From Tuwongella immobilis (lineage in GTDB: Bacteria; Planctomycetota; Planctomycetia; Gemmatales; Gemmataceae): a stretch of DNA of 64,000 bases. Each line of letters opens with the position of its first letter. The stretch's first letter is position 1. A model generated the notes under the pieces. The model was not told the DNA's origin and made no database searches. It was given only the letters and a program-made list of their open reading frames with translations. Below, in pieces: positions 47,400-57,029 of this stretch. The position numbers and the translations under genes are program-made. Location: the NCBI RefSeq assembly GCF_901538355.1, contig NZ_LR593887.1:3882920-3946919 (forward strand). The letters are read 5' to 3'.

Positions 47400-47405
47400 A
47401 TGAAC

Positions 47406-47528
47406 ATGTTGACCGATTTCGATATTCGTTCATCGGCACACATCTGGTTGTTCCAATCCTTTTTTCAGATCTCAATCATTATTCCAGGGATCATTTTCAG
47501 GAAATCGCAATGGCGATCAAACGGCTAA
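47406..47528 (+). CDS. Tiny membrane protein (40 aa) after duplicated leader
   Basis: The duplicated leader ends in ggag 6 bases before this ATG. The 40 residues contain one hydrophobic stretch, WLFQSFFQISIIIPGIIFRK, which resembles FVNFFFQITFFIGIIKSKK in the protein at 48436. I take it as a truncated paralogue. The second membrane helix of the longer protein is missing because of an early stop. Confidence 0.5.
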   Translation: MLTDFDIRSSAHIWLFQSFFQISIIIPGIIFRKSQWRSNG

Positions 47529-47570
47529 CATTTGCACGTTGTGCATCATACGATCTTCAAGAGGATGCCG

Positions 47571-48104
47571 ATGATACCTCAAAAGGTTTGGAGTACAACA
47601 GTTCGAGGACGATGTGCTTGGTCGCTATTCATTGGAGAGCATGGGTGCCTTGGGATCCGTTTCGATGAAGCATCAAGAAAAAGGATGATGCTTGCATACG
47701 AAATAGGATGGAAATGGGTGGCGGGTGAACAAATCGCGAACGAAGACCTATATTTGATATTAGAAAGCGAGAACGAAGAAGACTGTCTTTTAATCGATAC
47801 GAGCGTATTCCCTGAAAATAGTCCAGGCTATTGGAATGTTGCGCTTACTCCAATCGTTTATGTGGTTTGGTGGATGAAATACCTGGAAGGAGTCAAAAGC
47901 GTATCGACCACTGTTTATGAGACGATCGCAGACAGGTTTGAGACATTCTATCAATCTTTAGTTGAACTTGGGCTGGAAGATTTAGCGACTCGAATTCTCA
48001 ATCAGATCGTTCAGATGTTTCCCACGACAGCCCCAGATGACTTGGGATCACCATTCGACCGAAACGAATTATTGTCTCGATTGGCCTTAGACATCTCCGT
48101 TTAG
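47571..48104 (+). CDS. Protein of unknown function
   Basis: A 177-residue acidic protein without signal peptide. The start at 47571 has aagagg 7 bases upstream; upstream in-frame ATGs are too close to that site. It contains aromatic-rich segments (ALTPIVYVVWWMKYLEGV and ETFYQSLVELGLEDL). I do not recognise it. It lies 42 bases after the tiny membrane protein and within the direct-repeat pair, so both may share the leader's promoter. It could be an immunity- or adaptor-type protein, but nothing proves it. Confidence 0.6.
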   Translation: MIPQKVWSTTVRGRCAWSLFIGEHGCLGIRFDEASRKRMMLAYEIGWKWVAGEQIANEDLYLILESENEEDCLLIDTSVFPENSPGYWNVALTPIVYVVWWMKYLEGVKSVSTTVYETIADRFETFYQSLVELGLEDLATRILNQIVQMFPTTAPDDLGSPFDRNELLSRLALDISV

Positions 48105-48240
48105 GCCCGGCGACGGAATGGCTTGGCTGGCAAAAATCGCTCCATTTTGTTCCGATCCCGGTAGCCTTCAGGGTCGAATAGGGCTGCTTCCACTCGATTG
48201 GTCCGGCTCAGGATATTCGGGTTAATATCATGATGCGATC
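48105..48240 (-). pseudogene. IS5-family transposase remnant
   Basis: Read on the minus strand, the bases encode FDPEGYRDRNKMERF followed by KPFRRRA and a stop. This is the C-terminal DDE segment of IS5 (IS427-like) transposases, where the usual sequence is DPExYxxRNxVERFFxxLKxFRR and the Glu is catalytic. Only about 45 residues remain, with no start or ends. It abuts the gene ending at 48104. Confidence 0.6.
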
Positions 48241-48247
48241 GCCAGAT

Positions 48248-48429
48248 GGTCCAACCCCGTCTGCGGGCGATTCACCCGGCGATCCGCAGCGTGACACTCG
48301 GAAACATCATGATTGACGCCTGAATAATGAATGAATAGAATCTCGAATTGAAACGATCTGGTTGTCGGATTTCACCTCAATTCGAGTGACAGATCATCCC
48401 TCACAAACGGCCAATCACATCAACCGGAG
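48248..48429 (+). repeat. 182-bp duplicated leader, copy 2
   Basis: Partner of 47218-47399. It ends in ccggag just before the ATG at 48436. The hairpin here is tcacctc (48372-48378) with gagtga (48384-48389). The base changes relative to copy 1 keep the pairing. Confidence 0.85.
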
Positions 48430-48435
48430 GTTCAT

Positions 48436-48642
48436 ATGGCTGCTTTTTTCACGTCGCTCACGCCAATGCAAATTGCTTTTTTCGTCAACTTCTTCTTCCA
48501 GATCACGTTCTTCATCGGAATCATCAAGTCCAAAAAGTATGGCGAAAGCAGCAGTGTCGCATCCCAGTTGTTGATCGTCTCATTCCTGGTACAGTTCGTG
48601 TTATCGATCTTGATGGCATCGGAACTTTCTCATCGCAAATGA
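48436..48642 (+). CDS. Small membrane protein (68 aa) after duplicated leader
   Basis: A 68-residue protein with two membrane helices (IAFFVNFFFQITFFIGII and LLIVSFLVQFVLSILMA) joined by a short polar loop. The ggagg is 5 bases before the ATG. Its first helix resembles the tiny protein at 47406. No known family. Two-helix peptides of this size can be toxins, regulators or small subunits; none can be chosen here. Confidence 0.65.
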   Translation: MAAFFTSLTPMQIAFFVNFFFQITFFIGIIKSKKYGESSSVASQLLIVSFLVQFVLSILMASELSHRK

Positions 48643-48890
48643 AGCCTCACATGGAATCAACCTCCTGATCTTGGCAAGTCAGCGGCGATCGTTTCGGTTG
48701 GGAAGCCCGAAACGACTTCGTCTGCAACAAGTGGCAGATGAGTTCGAACCTTACGAAGGATATTCCCCTGGCCGAGTTCATGCACAGAGGATCTTATCCC
48801 GGCGAGAGGGCGATTCACCATCGCAATACCCGATGAGACTTCGTCACCTCACACCGCTAGTATAAACTGAGTGCCTCACGAGGAAATAAA
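48643..48890. other. Short intergenic region, nothing recognised
   Basis: About 250 bases between the small membrane protein and the next gene. A 64-codon open frame (48671-48865) is present but has random-looking composition and no start signal. No hairpin or repeat was noted. Confidence 0.3.
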
Positions 48891-49331
48891 ATGATTTCGA
48901 CTGATAACGAGCTGGTTCACGCCCTTGTCACACCCAGTGACAAGCTGCAAAAAATTGCAAACCAACACCTGGAAGAGTATGGCGAGGTGCTGTCAAGTTT
49001 GTTGTTAATCGATATTCGCAATCTGCATCTTCAAAATTACGACATGCGCTTTGAATTTGATTTACTGGCCGACGTGTATCAGAACTGCGAAGAGCGGATT
49101 CAAGCCCATGTGAACGCATGTATTATTTACTCGATAGAAGAATATCTGAAAGAGGAATTTGGCGAGCAGGTCAACATCCGAGATCAGATCGGAGACAAAC
49201 TCTTTGATGTCCTCCAGAAATACAACCAAGAGATCGATGAGATTTACAATCAAAAATTCGATGACGACTCTTCCCCTTCGCTTGGGTCATCGCCACCCCA
49301 ATCGCCAAGCAATCATGAAGATTCGCCATGA
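48891..49331 (+). CDS. Acidic protein of unknown function
   Basis: A 146-residue soluble protein with gaggaaa just before the ATG. It is helical and acidic (LQKIANQHLEEYGEVLSS, EEYLKEEFGEQVNIRDQIG) and ends in a Ser/Pro/Asp-rich tail (SPSLGSSPPQSPSNHEDSP). No family recognised. It is the last gene of the small accessory patch. Confidence 0.6.
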   Translation: MISTDNELVHALVTPSDKLQKIANQHLEEYGEVLSSLLLIDIRNLHLQNYDMRFEFDLLADVYQNCEERIQAHVNACIIYSIEEYLKEEFGEQVNIRDQIGDKLFDVLQKYNQEIDEIYNQKFDDDSSPSLGSSPPQSPSNHEDSP

Positions 49332-49458
49332 TTCAACCGGTTGAGGAGTTTCAAGTCAAACGTCTGAATCACCGTCGGGGATTGTGAACCGAATTGGAGA
49401 GCCGTAAGCTGCGAGGGAGATTCGGCGGAGTTGTTCCCCGCTCAGGTACAAACGCAAC

Positions 49459-49492
49459 CCGCCGTTCGTGCCTGGAGTGGCATGAACGGCGG
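49459..49492 (-). terminator. Terminator hairpin of glnN
   Basis: A 14-bp stem with one G-U pair (ccgccgttcgtgcc and ggcatgaacggcgg) and a 6-base loop, 29 bases beyond the glnN stop on the minus strand. On that strand it is followed by gttgcgtttg, a poor U-tract. Confidence 0.65.
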
Positions 49493-49520
49493 GAAGATTG
49501 GACTCTCGAAGCCGAATCAA

Positions 49521-51707
49521 TTACTTGATGAACAGCATGTCGAGGTAGGTCGGCATCGGCCAGAGGTCGCCCGGAACCATGGTTTCGAGGCTATCGGCGA
49601 TTTCGCGGACGGCGGTCGACGACGCAAGAATGCCATCGCGAGCGGCCTTCGCATGTTCGATTGGGTCGCCATCGGCATGGTGCCCGAGGTCGTGTTCGAG
49701 CTTCGCCAGAGCGGATTGCAGCGCGCCGATCGAGCCAGCCAACGTCTTGAGCAATTCGACTTGGCTGGGCACTTCCACGCCGGCGGCCTTGGTCGCGGCG
49801 ATCGAGCTGGCCAGTTCGCTTTGATACCGAATCGCGGCCGGCAGAATCATCGTCTTACCAATCATCAGAACCGTCTTCCCTTCAACGGAGACGTTCTTGA
49901 CGTAGGTTTCGCAGAGGATGTTGTAGCGGCTTTGCAGTTCGCGTTCGCTGTAAACCTTGTACTTGGAGAACAGTTCCAGCGAATCTTGGCGAACGATGAC
50001 CGGCAACGCATCGACGGTCGTCTTCAGGTTGGGCAGACCACGGCGTTCCGCTTCGGCATGCCATTCCGCCGAGTAGCCGTCGCCATTGAACAGAACCTTC
50101 TTGCTTTCCTTCAGGATGGTCGGCAGCAGTTCTTGGATGGCTTGATTGAGCGGCTTGCCCGCTTTGGTCATGCTTTCCAGTTGGGTGGCGACGTAATCCA
50201 ACGATTCTGCAACGATCGTGTTCAGCACGGTGTTCGGGCCAGCGATCGACTGCGAGGAACCAACCGCGCGGAATTCGAACTTGTTGCCGGTGAAGGCGAA
50301 CGGGCTGGTGCGGTTGCGGTCGCCGGCGTCTTTCGGCAGCTTCGGCAGCACGCTCACACCAACTTCCATGAATCCGCCTTGCTTGGTCGACTTGGCGCCG
50401 CCCGCTTCAAGCTGATCCATGACGTCTTGGAGCTGATCGCCCAAGAAGATCGAGATGATCGCCGGCGGGGCTTCGTTCGCACCCAGACGGTGATCATTGT
50501 GAGCGCTGGCCACCGAGACGCGCAGCAGTTCCGGATACTTGGCAACCGCGCGAATGGTGGCGGCGCAGAAGACCAGGAATTGCGCGTTGTCGTGCGGAGT
50601 GGCACCCGGTTCCAGCAGGTTTTCGCCCAGGTCCGTCGCCAACGACCAGTTGTTGTGCTTGCCCGAGCCGTTGATGCCCTTGAACGGCTTTTCGTGGAAC
50701 AACGCCACCATGCCGTACTTCGGTGCGGTCCGGCGAATCACTTCCATCGTCAGCATTTGATGGTCGTGAGCCAGGTTCGAATCTTCGAAGATCGGGGCGA
50801 TTTCGTATTGCGCCGGGGCCACTTCGTTGTGGCGGGTCTTCACGGGCACGCCGAGCTTAAACAGTTCCGTTTCCAGTTCCGCCATGCATGCGAGCACGCG
50901 TTCCGGGATCGAACCGAAGTATTGATCTTCGAGTTCTTGTCCCTTGGGCGACGGTGCGCCGAAGAGCGAACGGCCGGAGGTGATCAAGTCCGGGCGAGCG
51001 AAGTAGAAGTGCTTATCGACCAGGAAGTATTCTTGTTCCGGGCCAACGGTGGAGAAGACCTTCTTGGCGGCGTGGTTGCCGAACAAGCGAAGCACGCGAA
51101 TCGCTTGCTTGCTCACGGCTTCCATCGATCGCAGCAACGGCGTCTTCTTGTCGAGGGCTTCGCCGGTCCAGCTCACGAAGGCGGTCGGGATGACCAGGGT
51201 CGCGCCGTTGGGGCCATCGAAGATGAACGCCGGGCTGGTCGGATCCCATGCGGTGTAGCCACGAGCTTCGAAGGTCGCGCGGATCCCGCCGGAGGGGAAC
51301 GACGACGCATCCGGTTCCCCGCGGACCAATTCCTTGCCGGAGAATTCAGCAATCGCACCACCGTCGCTGGTCGGCGACAGGAAGCTGTCGTGCTTTTCGG
51401 CGGTCAGGCCGGTCATCGGATAAAACAGGTGCGTGTAGTGGGTGGCGCCCTTGCTCAACGCCCAATCTTTCATCGCGTTGGCAACGGCATCCGCGATCGT
51501 GGGATCCAGCACATCCCCTTGTTTGATCGTGCGTTGCAACGCTTTGTAGATCGGCTTGGGCAGCATCGCCTTCTGGGTGGCATCGTTAAACACATTGATG
51601 CCAAACAGTTCTTTGAGATTCGTCTCTTTGAAGTTGACGCGCTGCAAGTCGTGCTTTTCACCGGCGATCGTCTGAAGGATCGCTTGACGATCGTTCGTCG
51701 AACTCAT
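49521..51707 (-). CDS. glnN: Glutamine synthetase, type III
   Basis: A 728-residue enzyme of the large GSIII class. Its marks include [19 protein letters not shown], the [10 protein letters not shown] metal site, [26 protein letters not shown] (ATP loop) and [11 protein letters not shown]. It makes glutamine from glutamate and ammonia. The ATG at 51707 has gggag 8 bases upstream; an open frame to 51797 is shorter on support. glnA lies 137 bases upstream on the same strand, so both synthetases are probably under related control. Confidence 0.94.
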   Translation of the reverse strand: MSSTNDRQAILQTIAGEKHDLQRVNFKETNLKELFGINVFNDATQKAMLPKPIYKALQRTIKQGDVLDPTIADAVANAMKDWALSKGATHYTHLFYPMTGLTAEKHDSFLSPTSDGGAIAEFSGKELVRGEPDASSFPSGGIRATFEARGYTAWDPTSPAFIFDGPNGATLVIPTAFVSWTGEALDKKTPLLRSMEAVSKQAIRVLRLFGNHAAKKVFSTVGPEQEYFLVDKHFYFARPDLITSGRSLFGAPSPKGQELEDQYFGSIPERVLACMAELETELFKLGVPVKTRHNEVAPAQYEIAPIFEDSNLAHDHQMLTMEVIRRTAPKYGMVALFHEKPFKGINGSGKHNNWSLATDLGENLLEPGATPHDNAQFLVFCAATIRAVAKYPELLRVSVASAHNDHRLGANEAPPAIISIFLGDQLQDVMDQLEAGGAKSTKQGGFMEVGVSVLPKLPKDAGDRNRTSPFAFTGNKFEFRAVGSSQSIAGPNTVLNTIVAESLDYVATQLESMTKAGKPLNQAIQELLPTILKESKKVLFNGDGYSAEWHAEAERRGLPNLKTTVDALPVIVRQDSLELFSKYKVYSERELQSRYNILCETYVKNVSVEGKTVLMIGKTMILPAAIRYQSELASSIAATKAAGVEVPSQVELLKTLAGSIGALQSALAKLEHDLGHHADGDPIEHAKAARDGILASSTAVREIADSLETMVPGDLWPMPTYLDMLFIK

Positions 51708-51844
51708 GGCTGGGGCTCCCATTCTTCGTTGATGCAACACCGCAAGGCCCCCCTTGCCCGGACTGGCAACGGGGTTTCCACCCACAACGGCGAGCAAGGC
51801 GGGGGAGAGGAGTCCGCACTGGCTGCCAATTTGGTCGTATGGAA

Positions 51845-53260
51845 TCAGATATCAAAGTACAGAGCGAACTCATACGGATGTGGCCGAAGCCGCAACGCAT
51901 CCGCTTCTTTTTCGCGTTTGTACCAGATCCACGTATCAATCACGTCGGGGGTAAAGACATCCCCTTGCAACAGGAATTCGTGATCCTTTTGCAAATTCAC
52001 TAAGGCCTCTTCCAAGGTCATCGGCGTCTTGGGCACCCTCGCCAATTCCTCAGACTCCAGATCATAAATATCTTTATCGAACGGTTGGCCCGGGCTGATC
52101 TTATTCTTGATCCCATCCAATGCCGCCATCACCATCGCGGCAAAGGCGAGATATGGATTGCACGAGCCATCGGGAAGACGGAATTCAATCCGTTTTGCCC
52201 GCGCATTGGGCGAGTAGACCGGAATCCGAATCGCTGCCGTCCGATTCCGTCGACTGTACGCCAGATTCACCGGCGCTTCACTATTCGGAATCAACCGCTT
52301 GTACGAATTGGTCGTCGGATTCGTGATCGCACTCAACGCGGGAGCATGTCGCAGCAGCCCGCCCATGGCATACATCGCAAGATCCGACAATCCAGCGTAC
52401 GGATGATTTCCCGCAAATAGATTCTTGCCATCTTTCCACAGCGAAAATTGGATCGGCATCCCCGATCCCGCCTCACCATAAATCGGTTTCGGCATGAAGG
52501 TTGCGGTTTTCTGATGCTTCCGCGCAACATTCTTGACAATGTACTTATACTTCAGCACATTGTCCGCCATTTTCACCAATTCATCGGGCAAAAGATCGAT
52601 TTCGCACTGACCGGCCGTCGCCACCTCATGATGATGGCCGTTTATTTTGATGCCACATTGCTCCATCAACAGCATCATTTCGGTTCGCAGATCGTGCAAC
52701 GCATCCGAAGGCGGACAAGGCGAATACCCCTCACCATACCGGAGTTTATACCCCAAATTCGGACGTTCGTCTCGCCCCGTATTCCAAGTCCCCTCAACGC
52801 TTTCGAGATAGTAATAGGCCGAATGGGGGGTTTGATCGAATCGAATATCGTCAAAAACGAAGAATTCCAACTCGGGAGCGACCGAAATGCTGTCGGCAAC
52901 CCCGGTGGCACGCATGTAGTTCACGGCCTTGCGCGCGACATTCCGCGGGTCACGCTCATAATCGCGTTTTTCCGATGGATCCAAAATATTGCAGATGAGC
53001 ACCAATGTAGTCTCACGCGCAAACGGATCCAAGAACGCGGTTTCGGAGACCGGTTGGACGAGCATGTCAGATTCGTTAATCCGACGCCACCCTCGAATGC
53101 TGGAGCTATCGAAGCTCCAACCTTCTTCAAACACATCTTCGGTTAACGCATCCGCAGGAATCGTAAAGTGTTGCCACAAACCGGGAAAGTCCATGAAGCG
53201 GAAGTCGACCGCCTTAACTTCCTTCTCGCGGATAAACGCAAGAATTTGTGTCGGAGTCAC
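51845..53260 (-). CDS. glnA: Glutamine synthetase, type I
   Basis: 471 residues of GSI type: [16 protein letters not shown] at the N-terminus, then [38 protein letters not shown] and the Arg-rich [18 protein letters not shown] holds a Tyr in the position of the adenylylation site of GSI-beta (usual NLYDLPPEE), so covalent regulation is possible. The GTG at 53260 ([10 protein letters not shown]) has a g-rich tract 9 bases upstream and matches family starts; the in-frame GTG at 53269 adds three residues. Confidence 0.93.
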   Translation of the reverse strand: MTPTQILAFIREKEVKAVDFRFMDFPGLWQHFTIPADALTEDVFEEGWSFDSSSIRGWRRINESDMLVQPVSETAFLDPFARETTLVLICNILDPSEKRDYERDPRNVARKAVNYMRATGVADSISVAPELEFFVFDDIRFDQTPHSAYYYLESVEGTWNTGRDERPNLGYKLRYGEGYSPCPPSDALHDLRTEMMLLMEQCGIKINGHHHEVATAGQCEIDLLPDELVKMADNVLKYKYIVKNVARKHQKTATFMPKPIYGEAGSGMPIQFSLWKDGKNLFAGNHPYAGLSDLAMYAMGGLLRHAPALSAITNPTTNSYKRLIPNSEAPVNLAYSRRNRTAAIRIPVYSPNARAKRIEFRLPDGSCNPYLAFAAMVMAALDGIKNKISPGQPFDKDIYDLESEELARVPKTPMTLEEALVNLQKDHEFLLQGDVFTPDVIDTWIWYKREKEADALRLRPHPYEFALYFDI

Positions 53261-53472
53261 AACGTACACCCCCCAAAGGCACGATCGGATCGGACTGCCG
53301 GTGGTGGGGGGAGAGAGAATCCCACGATCCGCAGATATGTCCTACAGATAGCAAATTTGAGGCAGTCCCGCTAGTGGCTTTTCAAAAATCTGCCCGGAAA
53401 ATGGGCAGCGATCTTCTGGTTTCGCCCAAGACATTCTGAATACACCGAGAATACCAATCATTTGCTCCCAAA

Positions 53473-53509
53473 AAACCGCATGGCCGATCAATCATCGCCC
53501 ATGCGGTTT
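53473..53509 (-). terminator. Terminator between the zinc-ribbon gene and glnA
   Basis: An 11-bp perfect stem (aaaccgcatgg and ccatgcggttt) with a 15-base loop. On the minus strand it is followed by a T-run (from aaaaaa at 53470-53475) and lies 28 bases after the stop at 53538. A second small hairpin, ctgccc/gggcag, is at 53391-53409 upstream of glnA. Confidence 0.7.
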
Positions 53510-53537
53510 CGATTTTTGCTTAGGATCTGAGCAGAAT

Positions 53538-55544
53538 TCACGGTTTCAGCCGATCGACGATCCCCAAACTAATCCCGGCTAACCCGAATGCCTGATCTGC
53601 GGGCGACTCCCACGAATTCACAACAGCCCCAATATCCGAGACGCCATTTTTCGCCTGCCGACGTGCGATTTGGAGGCGGAGCAGCAGTTTCGGGTAACTC
53701 GGTTCCGCACCGAATTTCTCAAGCCAAGCCCAATCCCCGTTCGAGGTGGGATCTGCCTGCAAGGTTTCCCAGGCAATCCAGTACCGCATCCAGAGCTGAT
53801 CTGCATTATCCTTGAGCAGATCGACCAGTTCCAATGCCCGAGGTTCGAGCTGCTTTCGGGCGAATAGTCGCGCCAATTTCAACAGGAGGGCCGGTTGAGG
53901 TTGGGCACGCAGTTCCTTCATGGCTAATCCGGAGGCAAATTCGAGCAACGGTGCTGCAACTGGGGCATTCTGACGGATCGCCTCTTCCGCGACCACCAAC
54001 GCAGCCCGCATCCGTGCATCGGGTCGTCCGGGACGCTGCGCCAATTTCTGAGCATCTTCCCAACGTCCTTGAAGGGCCATGCCGTGGGCGAATCCCAGCC
54101 GTGTTTCCAAACTCGGATCGGCGGACGAAGGTGCGGGAACCGCGAGACGTTTGCCCCCTTCCCCGTCAAATGCCATCAAGAATGCCTGCAATCCACGCGA
54201 GAGAATCACCGGCTTCGACTTTCCATCGCCAGCCGCCAACGCAAGTGCTTGTTTCAAGACCTCTTCCGCCGATTCCCGCTGTTCCAACCGCAGCAATTCC
54301 AACCCGATGGCGGCAAGGCATTCCACCGTTTCTGCATCCGACGCCGAGACGAACGCCAGAAACTTCGTTCCCAATAGCGGTTGTTTCCGTTGGACGAGAA
54401 CCGGCGTCAGGCGACGGAATGCCTCCAATCGGACATCCAATTCCGAGCCACGCAGTTTCTCGAATTCCCGTCGCAATTCCGACTGAATCGAATCCCAGGG
54501 CAATTTGAGTTCATCAAAGACTTCGGTTTTATCGCCGCCCAGAAGTGCTGTTGCCGCAATCACTTCCGTCATGATGTACGCTTTTTCCGGACTGTTGGGC
54601 AGGTTCACCAATTGGGCCGATGCCGAACGAAGCGACTCAAGCGCCGCCTGGCATTCGGTGTCGGAGGTCGCCGTGCGTGCGCGATGCTCTCCCGCGGTTG
54701 CATAAATCGTTGCCACCCAGGCCAAGTGTTTCGTCGGTTCCGCCTCGGGAGACTGAATCTTCTCAACTGCGGTATTCAAATCCGAATTTGCGGCAAACGA
54801 TTGTTCATTCTTGCTGAGCATCCCGACGACAATGACCATGCCAACCATGGCCGCCAACGCCGTAAACCCTTTAATCAGCGTGATATAAATCGGTGTCGGC
54901 TCGCGATCCATCTCCATGGGCAAAGCACCAGCTTTGGCCATGGTATCCAGACTCACCACCGTCTTTTGAACATCCCAAGCGCCTTCAGGAGCCTTTTCTT
55001 GGTCGCGGCGTGCCAACGAAGGCTTATCCTGCCCCGCCGTCCGCCAATCCTTTGGCTTCGAGTCTTTCTGGATCGGAACTTTCTGACGAAACTTGCACTC
55101 TGGGCAAAGGACGTTCTTCCCTTCCATCGATCGATCGACCGGCCAAACATGATCGCACGATGAACAGGTCATCTGAATCGGTTGCGATTCAGGCGTCGGT
55201 GTATCTTCTGGAGGCGGCTCATCCGCAAGCGCTTTCAAGGCAGCTTCTTCAGCTTCTTTGATCGAAGCAGTCGGTTGCGGTTGGACGGATGGTTCCGGCT
55301 TGCTCACGGTCGGTCGTGGGCGAAACGTCCCCACCGGGATCTGGTCCGCTGTGCCCACACTCGCGGATGATGGTGCGAATCCTGCGGCCGGCACTTCAGG
55401 AGCGGGAGCGGTGACATTTCCCGAGATTGGGACTTGGAACGGCTTCCGACATTCCGGCGTTTTGCAGGTTACCCATTTTCCTGCATGCTCATCCCGCAGG
55501 CGATATTTCGTTTGGCAAAATGGGCAAGCGATGAGGATAGGCAT
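53538..55544 (-). CDS. Zinc-ribbon, single-TM protein with helical-repeat C-terminus
   Basis: A 668-residue protein. The N-terminal zinc finger is MJ0042-like (IACPFCQTKYRLRDEHAGK, then CKTPECRKPF). A Pro/Ala-rich linker follows, then a second ribbon (CSSCDHVW...CPECKF) at about 125-155. One membrane helix (ALAAMVGMVIVVGM) lies near residue 230. The rest (about 250-668) is helix pairs of TPR type (AEEVLKQALALAAG). Such proteins are common in planctomycetes and of unknown role. The ATG at 55544 (MPILIACPFC) is taken because it puts the finger first. Confidence 0.75.
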   Translation of the reverse strand: MPILIACPFCQTKYRLRDEHAGKWVTCKTPECRKPFQVPISGNVTAPAPEVPAAGFAPSSASVGTADQIPVGTFRPRPTVSKPEPSVQPQPTASIKEAEEAALKALADEPPPEDTPTPESQPIQMTCSSCDHVWPVDRSMEGKNVLCPECKFRQKVPIQKDSKPKDWRTAGQDKPSLARRDQEKAPEGAWDVQKTVVSLDTMAKAGALPMEMDREPTPIYITLIKGFTALAAMVGMVIVVGMLSKNEQSFAANSDLNTAVEKIQSPEAEPTKHLAWVATIYATAGEHRARTATSDTECQAALESLRSASAQLVNLPNSPEKAYIMTEVIAATALLGGDKTEVFDELKLPWDSIQSELRREFEKLRGSELDVRLEAFRRLTPVLVQRKQPLLGTKFLAFVSASDAETVECLAAIGLELLRLEQRESAEEVLKQALALAAGDGKSKPVILSRGLQAFLMAFDGEGGKRLAVPAPSSADPSLETRLGFAHGMALQGRWEDAQKLAQRPGRPDARMRAALVVAEEAIRQNAPVAAPLLEFASGLAMKELRAQPQPALLLKLARLFARKQLEPRALELVDLLKDNADQLWMRYWIAWETLQADPTSNGDWAWLEKFGAEPSYPKLLLRLQIARRQAKNGVSDIGAVVNSWESPADQAFGLAGISLGIVDRLKP

Positions 55545-55662
55545 AGGACCGACACCTGCCGACAAACAGAAAGGAAATTCCGATAGGACAGCAATCTCAT
55601 TATGCGGAAGGAAGCGAACCGCTTCAACATTCGGATTCCGGGAAAGCGGGATAGAAACGAAA

Positions 55663-55704
55663 AAACGAGGAGAAGACTCCAGAAATGGAGACTTTTCCTC
55701 GTTT
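55663..55704 (-). terminator. Rho-independent terminator of rpsT
   Basis: Stem aaacgagga (55663-55671) with tcctcgttt (55696-55704) and an inner ctcc/ggag pair. On the minus strand it is followed by a run of six T. It lies 20 bases beyond the rpsT stop. Confidence 0.8.
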
Positions 55705-55724
55705 CAAGACCGATCGGCACCCAC

Positions 55725-56012
55725 TTAGTTTGCGGGAGCAGCCGGCGGATTCAGTTTCGCGGCGAGGCGAATGGCCAGCCGCCCCTTCTTGCGAGACGCC
55801 GTATTCGGGTGCAGCGTTCGGCGAGCGCCCGCCTTATCGAGCTTCTTCGCCACCTTGTTGAACTCTTGCTGCGCTTGTTCGGCGGTGCCGGTCTTCAGAG
55901 CGGCCAGAAACGCCTTGACTTGCAGCTTGAGTTCTTTCTTGATTTCTCGGTTGTGATCCCGGCGCTTGATATTCTTGCGCAGTGCTTTTTTCGACGAACG
56001 AGTATGCGGCAT
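55725..56012 (-). CDS. rpsT: 30S ribosomal protein S20
   Basis: A 95-residue basic protein that binds 16S rRNA early in assembly. The S20 pattern is clear: SSKKALRKNIKRRDHNREIKK at the start, VKAFLAAL, and LDKAGARRTLHPNTASRKKGRLAIRL at the end. It ends with a short Ala/Pro tail (NPPAAPAN) not usual in the family. It lies 99 bases after tsf on the same strand and is followed by a strong terminator. Confidence 0.95.
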   Translation of the reverse strand: MPHTRSSKKALRKNIKRRDHNREIKKELKLQVKAFLAALKTGTAEQAQQEFNKVAKKLDKAGARRTLHPNTASRKKGRLAIRLAAKLNPPAAPAN

Positions 56013-56111
56013 GAAACAGTTCTCGATTCAATGCAATCAATCCGCTCACCGAAATGAGCGGACTGAACGACCAGTGACAAGATGAGCCTCGGAAGCGAGG
56101 CGATTGACCTC

Positions 56112-56954
56112 TTACGCCGAGGCACCCACCTTGACGCGCACAAACTTTTGAATTTCCAACTTGGCCGATTCCAGAATTTGGCCAACCGTCTTCGACGGAT
56201 CTTTGATAAACGGCTGTTCGACCAGCACGTTTTCAGCGAACCACGTCTTCATTTGACCTTCGGCGATCTTCTCAGCCACTTGAGCAGGCTTGCCCGTTGC
56301 GGCGGCTTTCGCGCGAGCGATTTCCATTTCCTTGGCAACAATGGCTTCCGGAACTTCATCGCGGCGAGCGGAAACGGGGGTCGGAACCACCGCGGCCACG
56401 TGCATGGCAACGTCTTTCAACGTCGTTGCATCGCCACCTTCTTGGAGCACTTGCACCAGAACGCCCAGCGAGCCGTCGTGGTGAATGTACGAGCCGAACG
56501 AGCCACCCACCAGGCGGGTGAAGCGACCGGGCTTCATCTTTTCCCGAATCAGCCCGACAACGGCGGTCAGACGGTCGTTGATCGTTTCGCCGGCCACTTC
56601 CGAGGCTTGGGCCAACAGCTCATCGACGGTCTGCGGATTGTGCAGCGCGATGGACTTCGCCATTTCGTTGGCGAGGGCGATGAACTGATCGCTCTTGGCA
56701 ACTGGCGCGGTTTCGCAGAGCAATTCGATGATCCCGGCCACTTTGGTTGCCGGGTCGATGAATACGGCGACGCGACCTTCGCTCGTCTCGTTATCGATCC
56801 GTTTATCGACCACGCCTTTGTTGCGGATACGCAGGATTTCAACTGCTTTTTCCATGTCGCCTTCGGCTTCGACGAGCGCCCGTTTGCAATCCATCAGGGG
56901 CAAGCTCGTGCGCTGACGCAACGTCTGAACCGCAGTAGCTGTGATCTCGGCCAT
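56112..56954 (-). CDS. tsf: Translation elongation factor Ts
   Basis: Nucleotide exchange factor for EF-Tu. The N-terminal UBA-like part, TAVQTLRQRTSLPLMDCKRAL, and VEILRIRNKG are diagnostic. The core includes ETSEGRVAVFIDP and ELLCETAPVAKSDQF. The 280 residues are normal. The ATG at 56954 (MAEITATAV) is chosen over one 9 residues upstream because family proteins start there. rpsB precedes it, with a hairpin in the gap. Confidence 0.95.
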   Translation of the reverse strand: MAEITATAVQTLRQRTSLPLMDCKRALVEAEGDMEKAVEILRIRNKGVVDKRIDNETSEGRVAVFIDPATKVAGIIELLCETAPVAKSDQFIALANEMAKSIALHNPQTVDELLAQASEVAGETINDRLTAVVGLIREKMKPGRFTRLVGGSFGSYIHHDGSLGVLVQVLQEGGDATTLKDVAMHVAAVVPTPVSARRDEVPEAIVAKEMEIARAKAAATGKPAQVAEKIAEGQMKTWFAENVLVEQPFIKDPSKTVGQILESAKLEIQKFVRVKVGASA

Positions 56955-56981
56955 GGTCGAACAGATCTCCAAGGAATTCAC

Positions 56982-57017
56982 CCGCTCCGTCGTCCGGCCA
57001 TCGGACGATGGGAGCGG
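56982..57017 (-). promoter_or_regulatory. Attenuator-like hairpin between rpsB and tsf
   Basis: A near-perfect stem (ccgctcc...tcgtccg with cggacga...ggagcgg, loop about 5) in the 75-base gap after rpsB on the minus strand. In many bacteria a partial terminator in this gap sets the rpsB:tsf ratio. There is no U-run. Confidence 0.5.
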
Positions 57018-57029
57018 TTTGCATCGGGG

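Noticed and set aside
49431-51983. An 850-codon open frame antisense to glnN
   Set aside because: It covers a well-conserved glutamine synthetase exactly; its His/Arg/Gln-rich translation is typical of antisense noise.
53261-53400. Sigma-54 promoter upstream of glnA (ctgcctcaaatttgct on the minus strand)
   Set aside because: The -12 part is good, but the -24 GG is TG and the match is too weak to call by eye.
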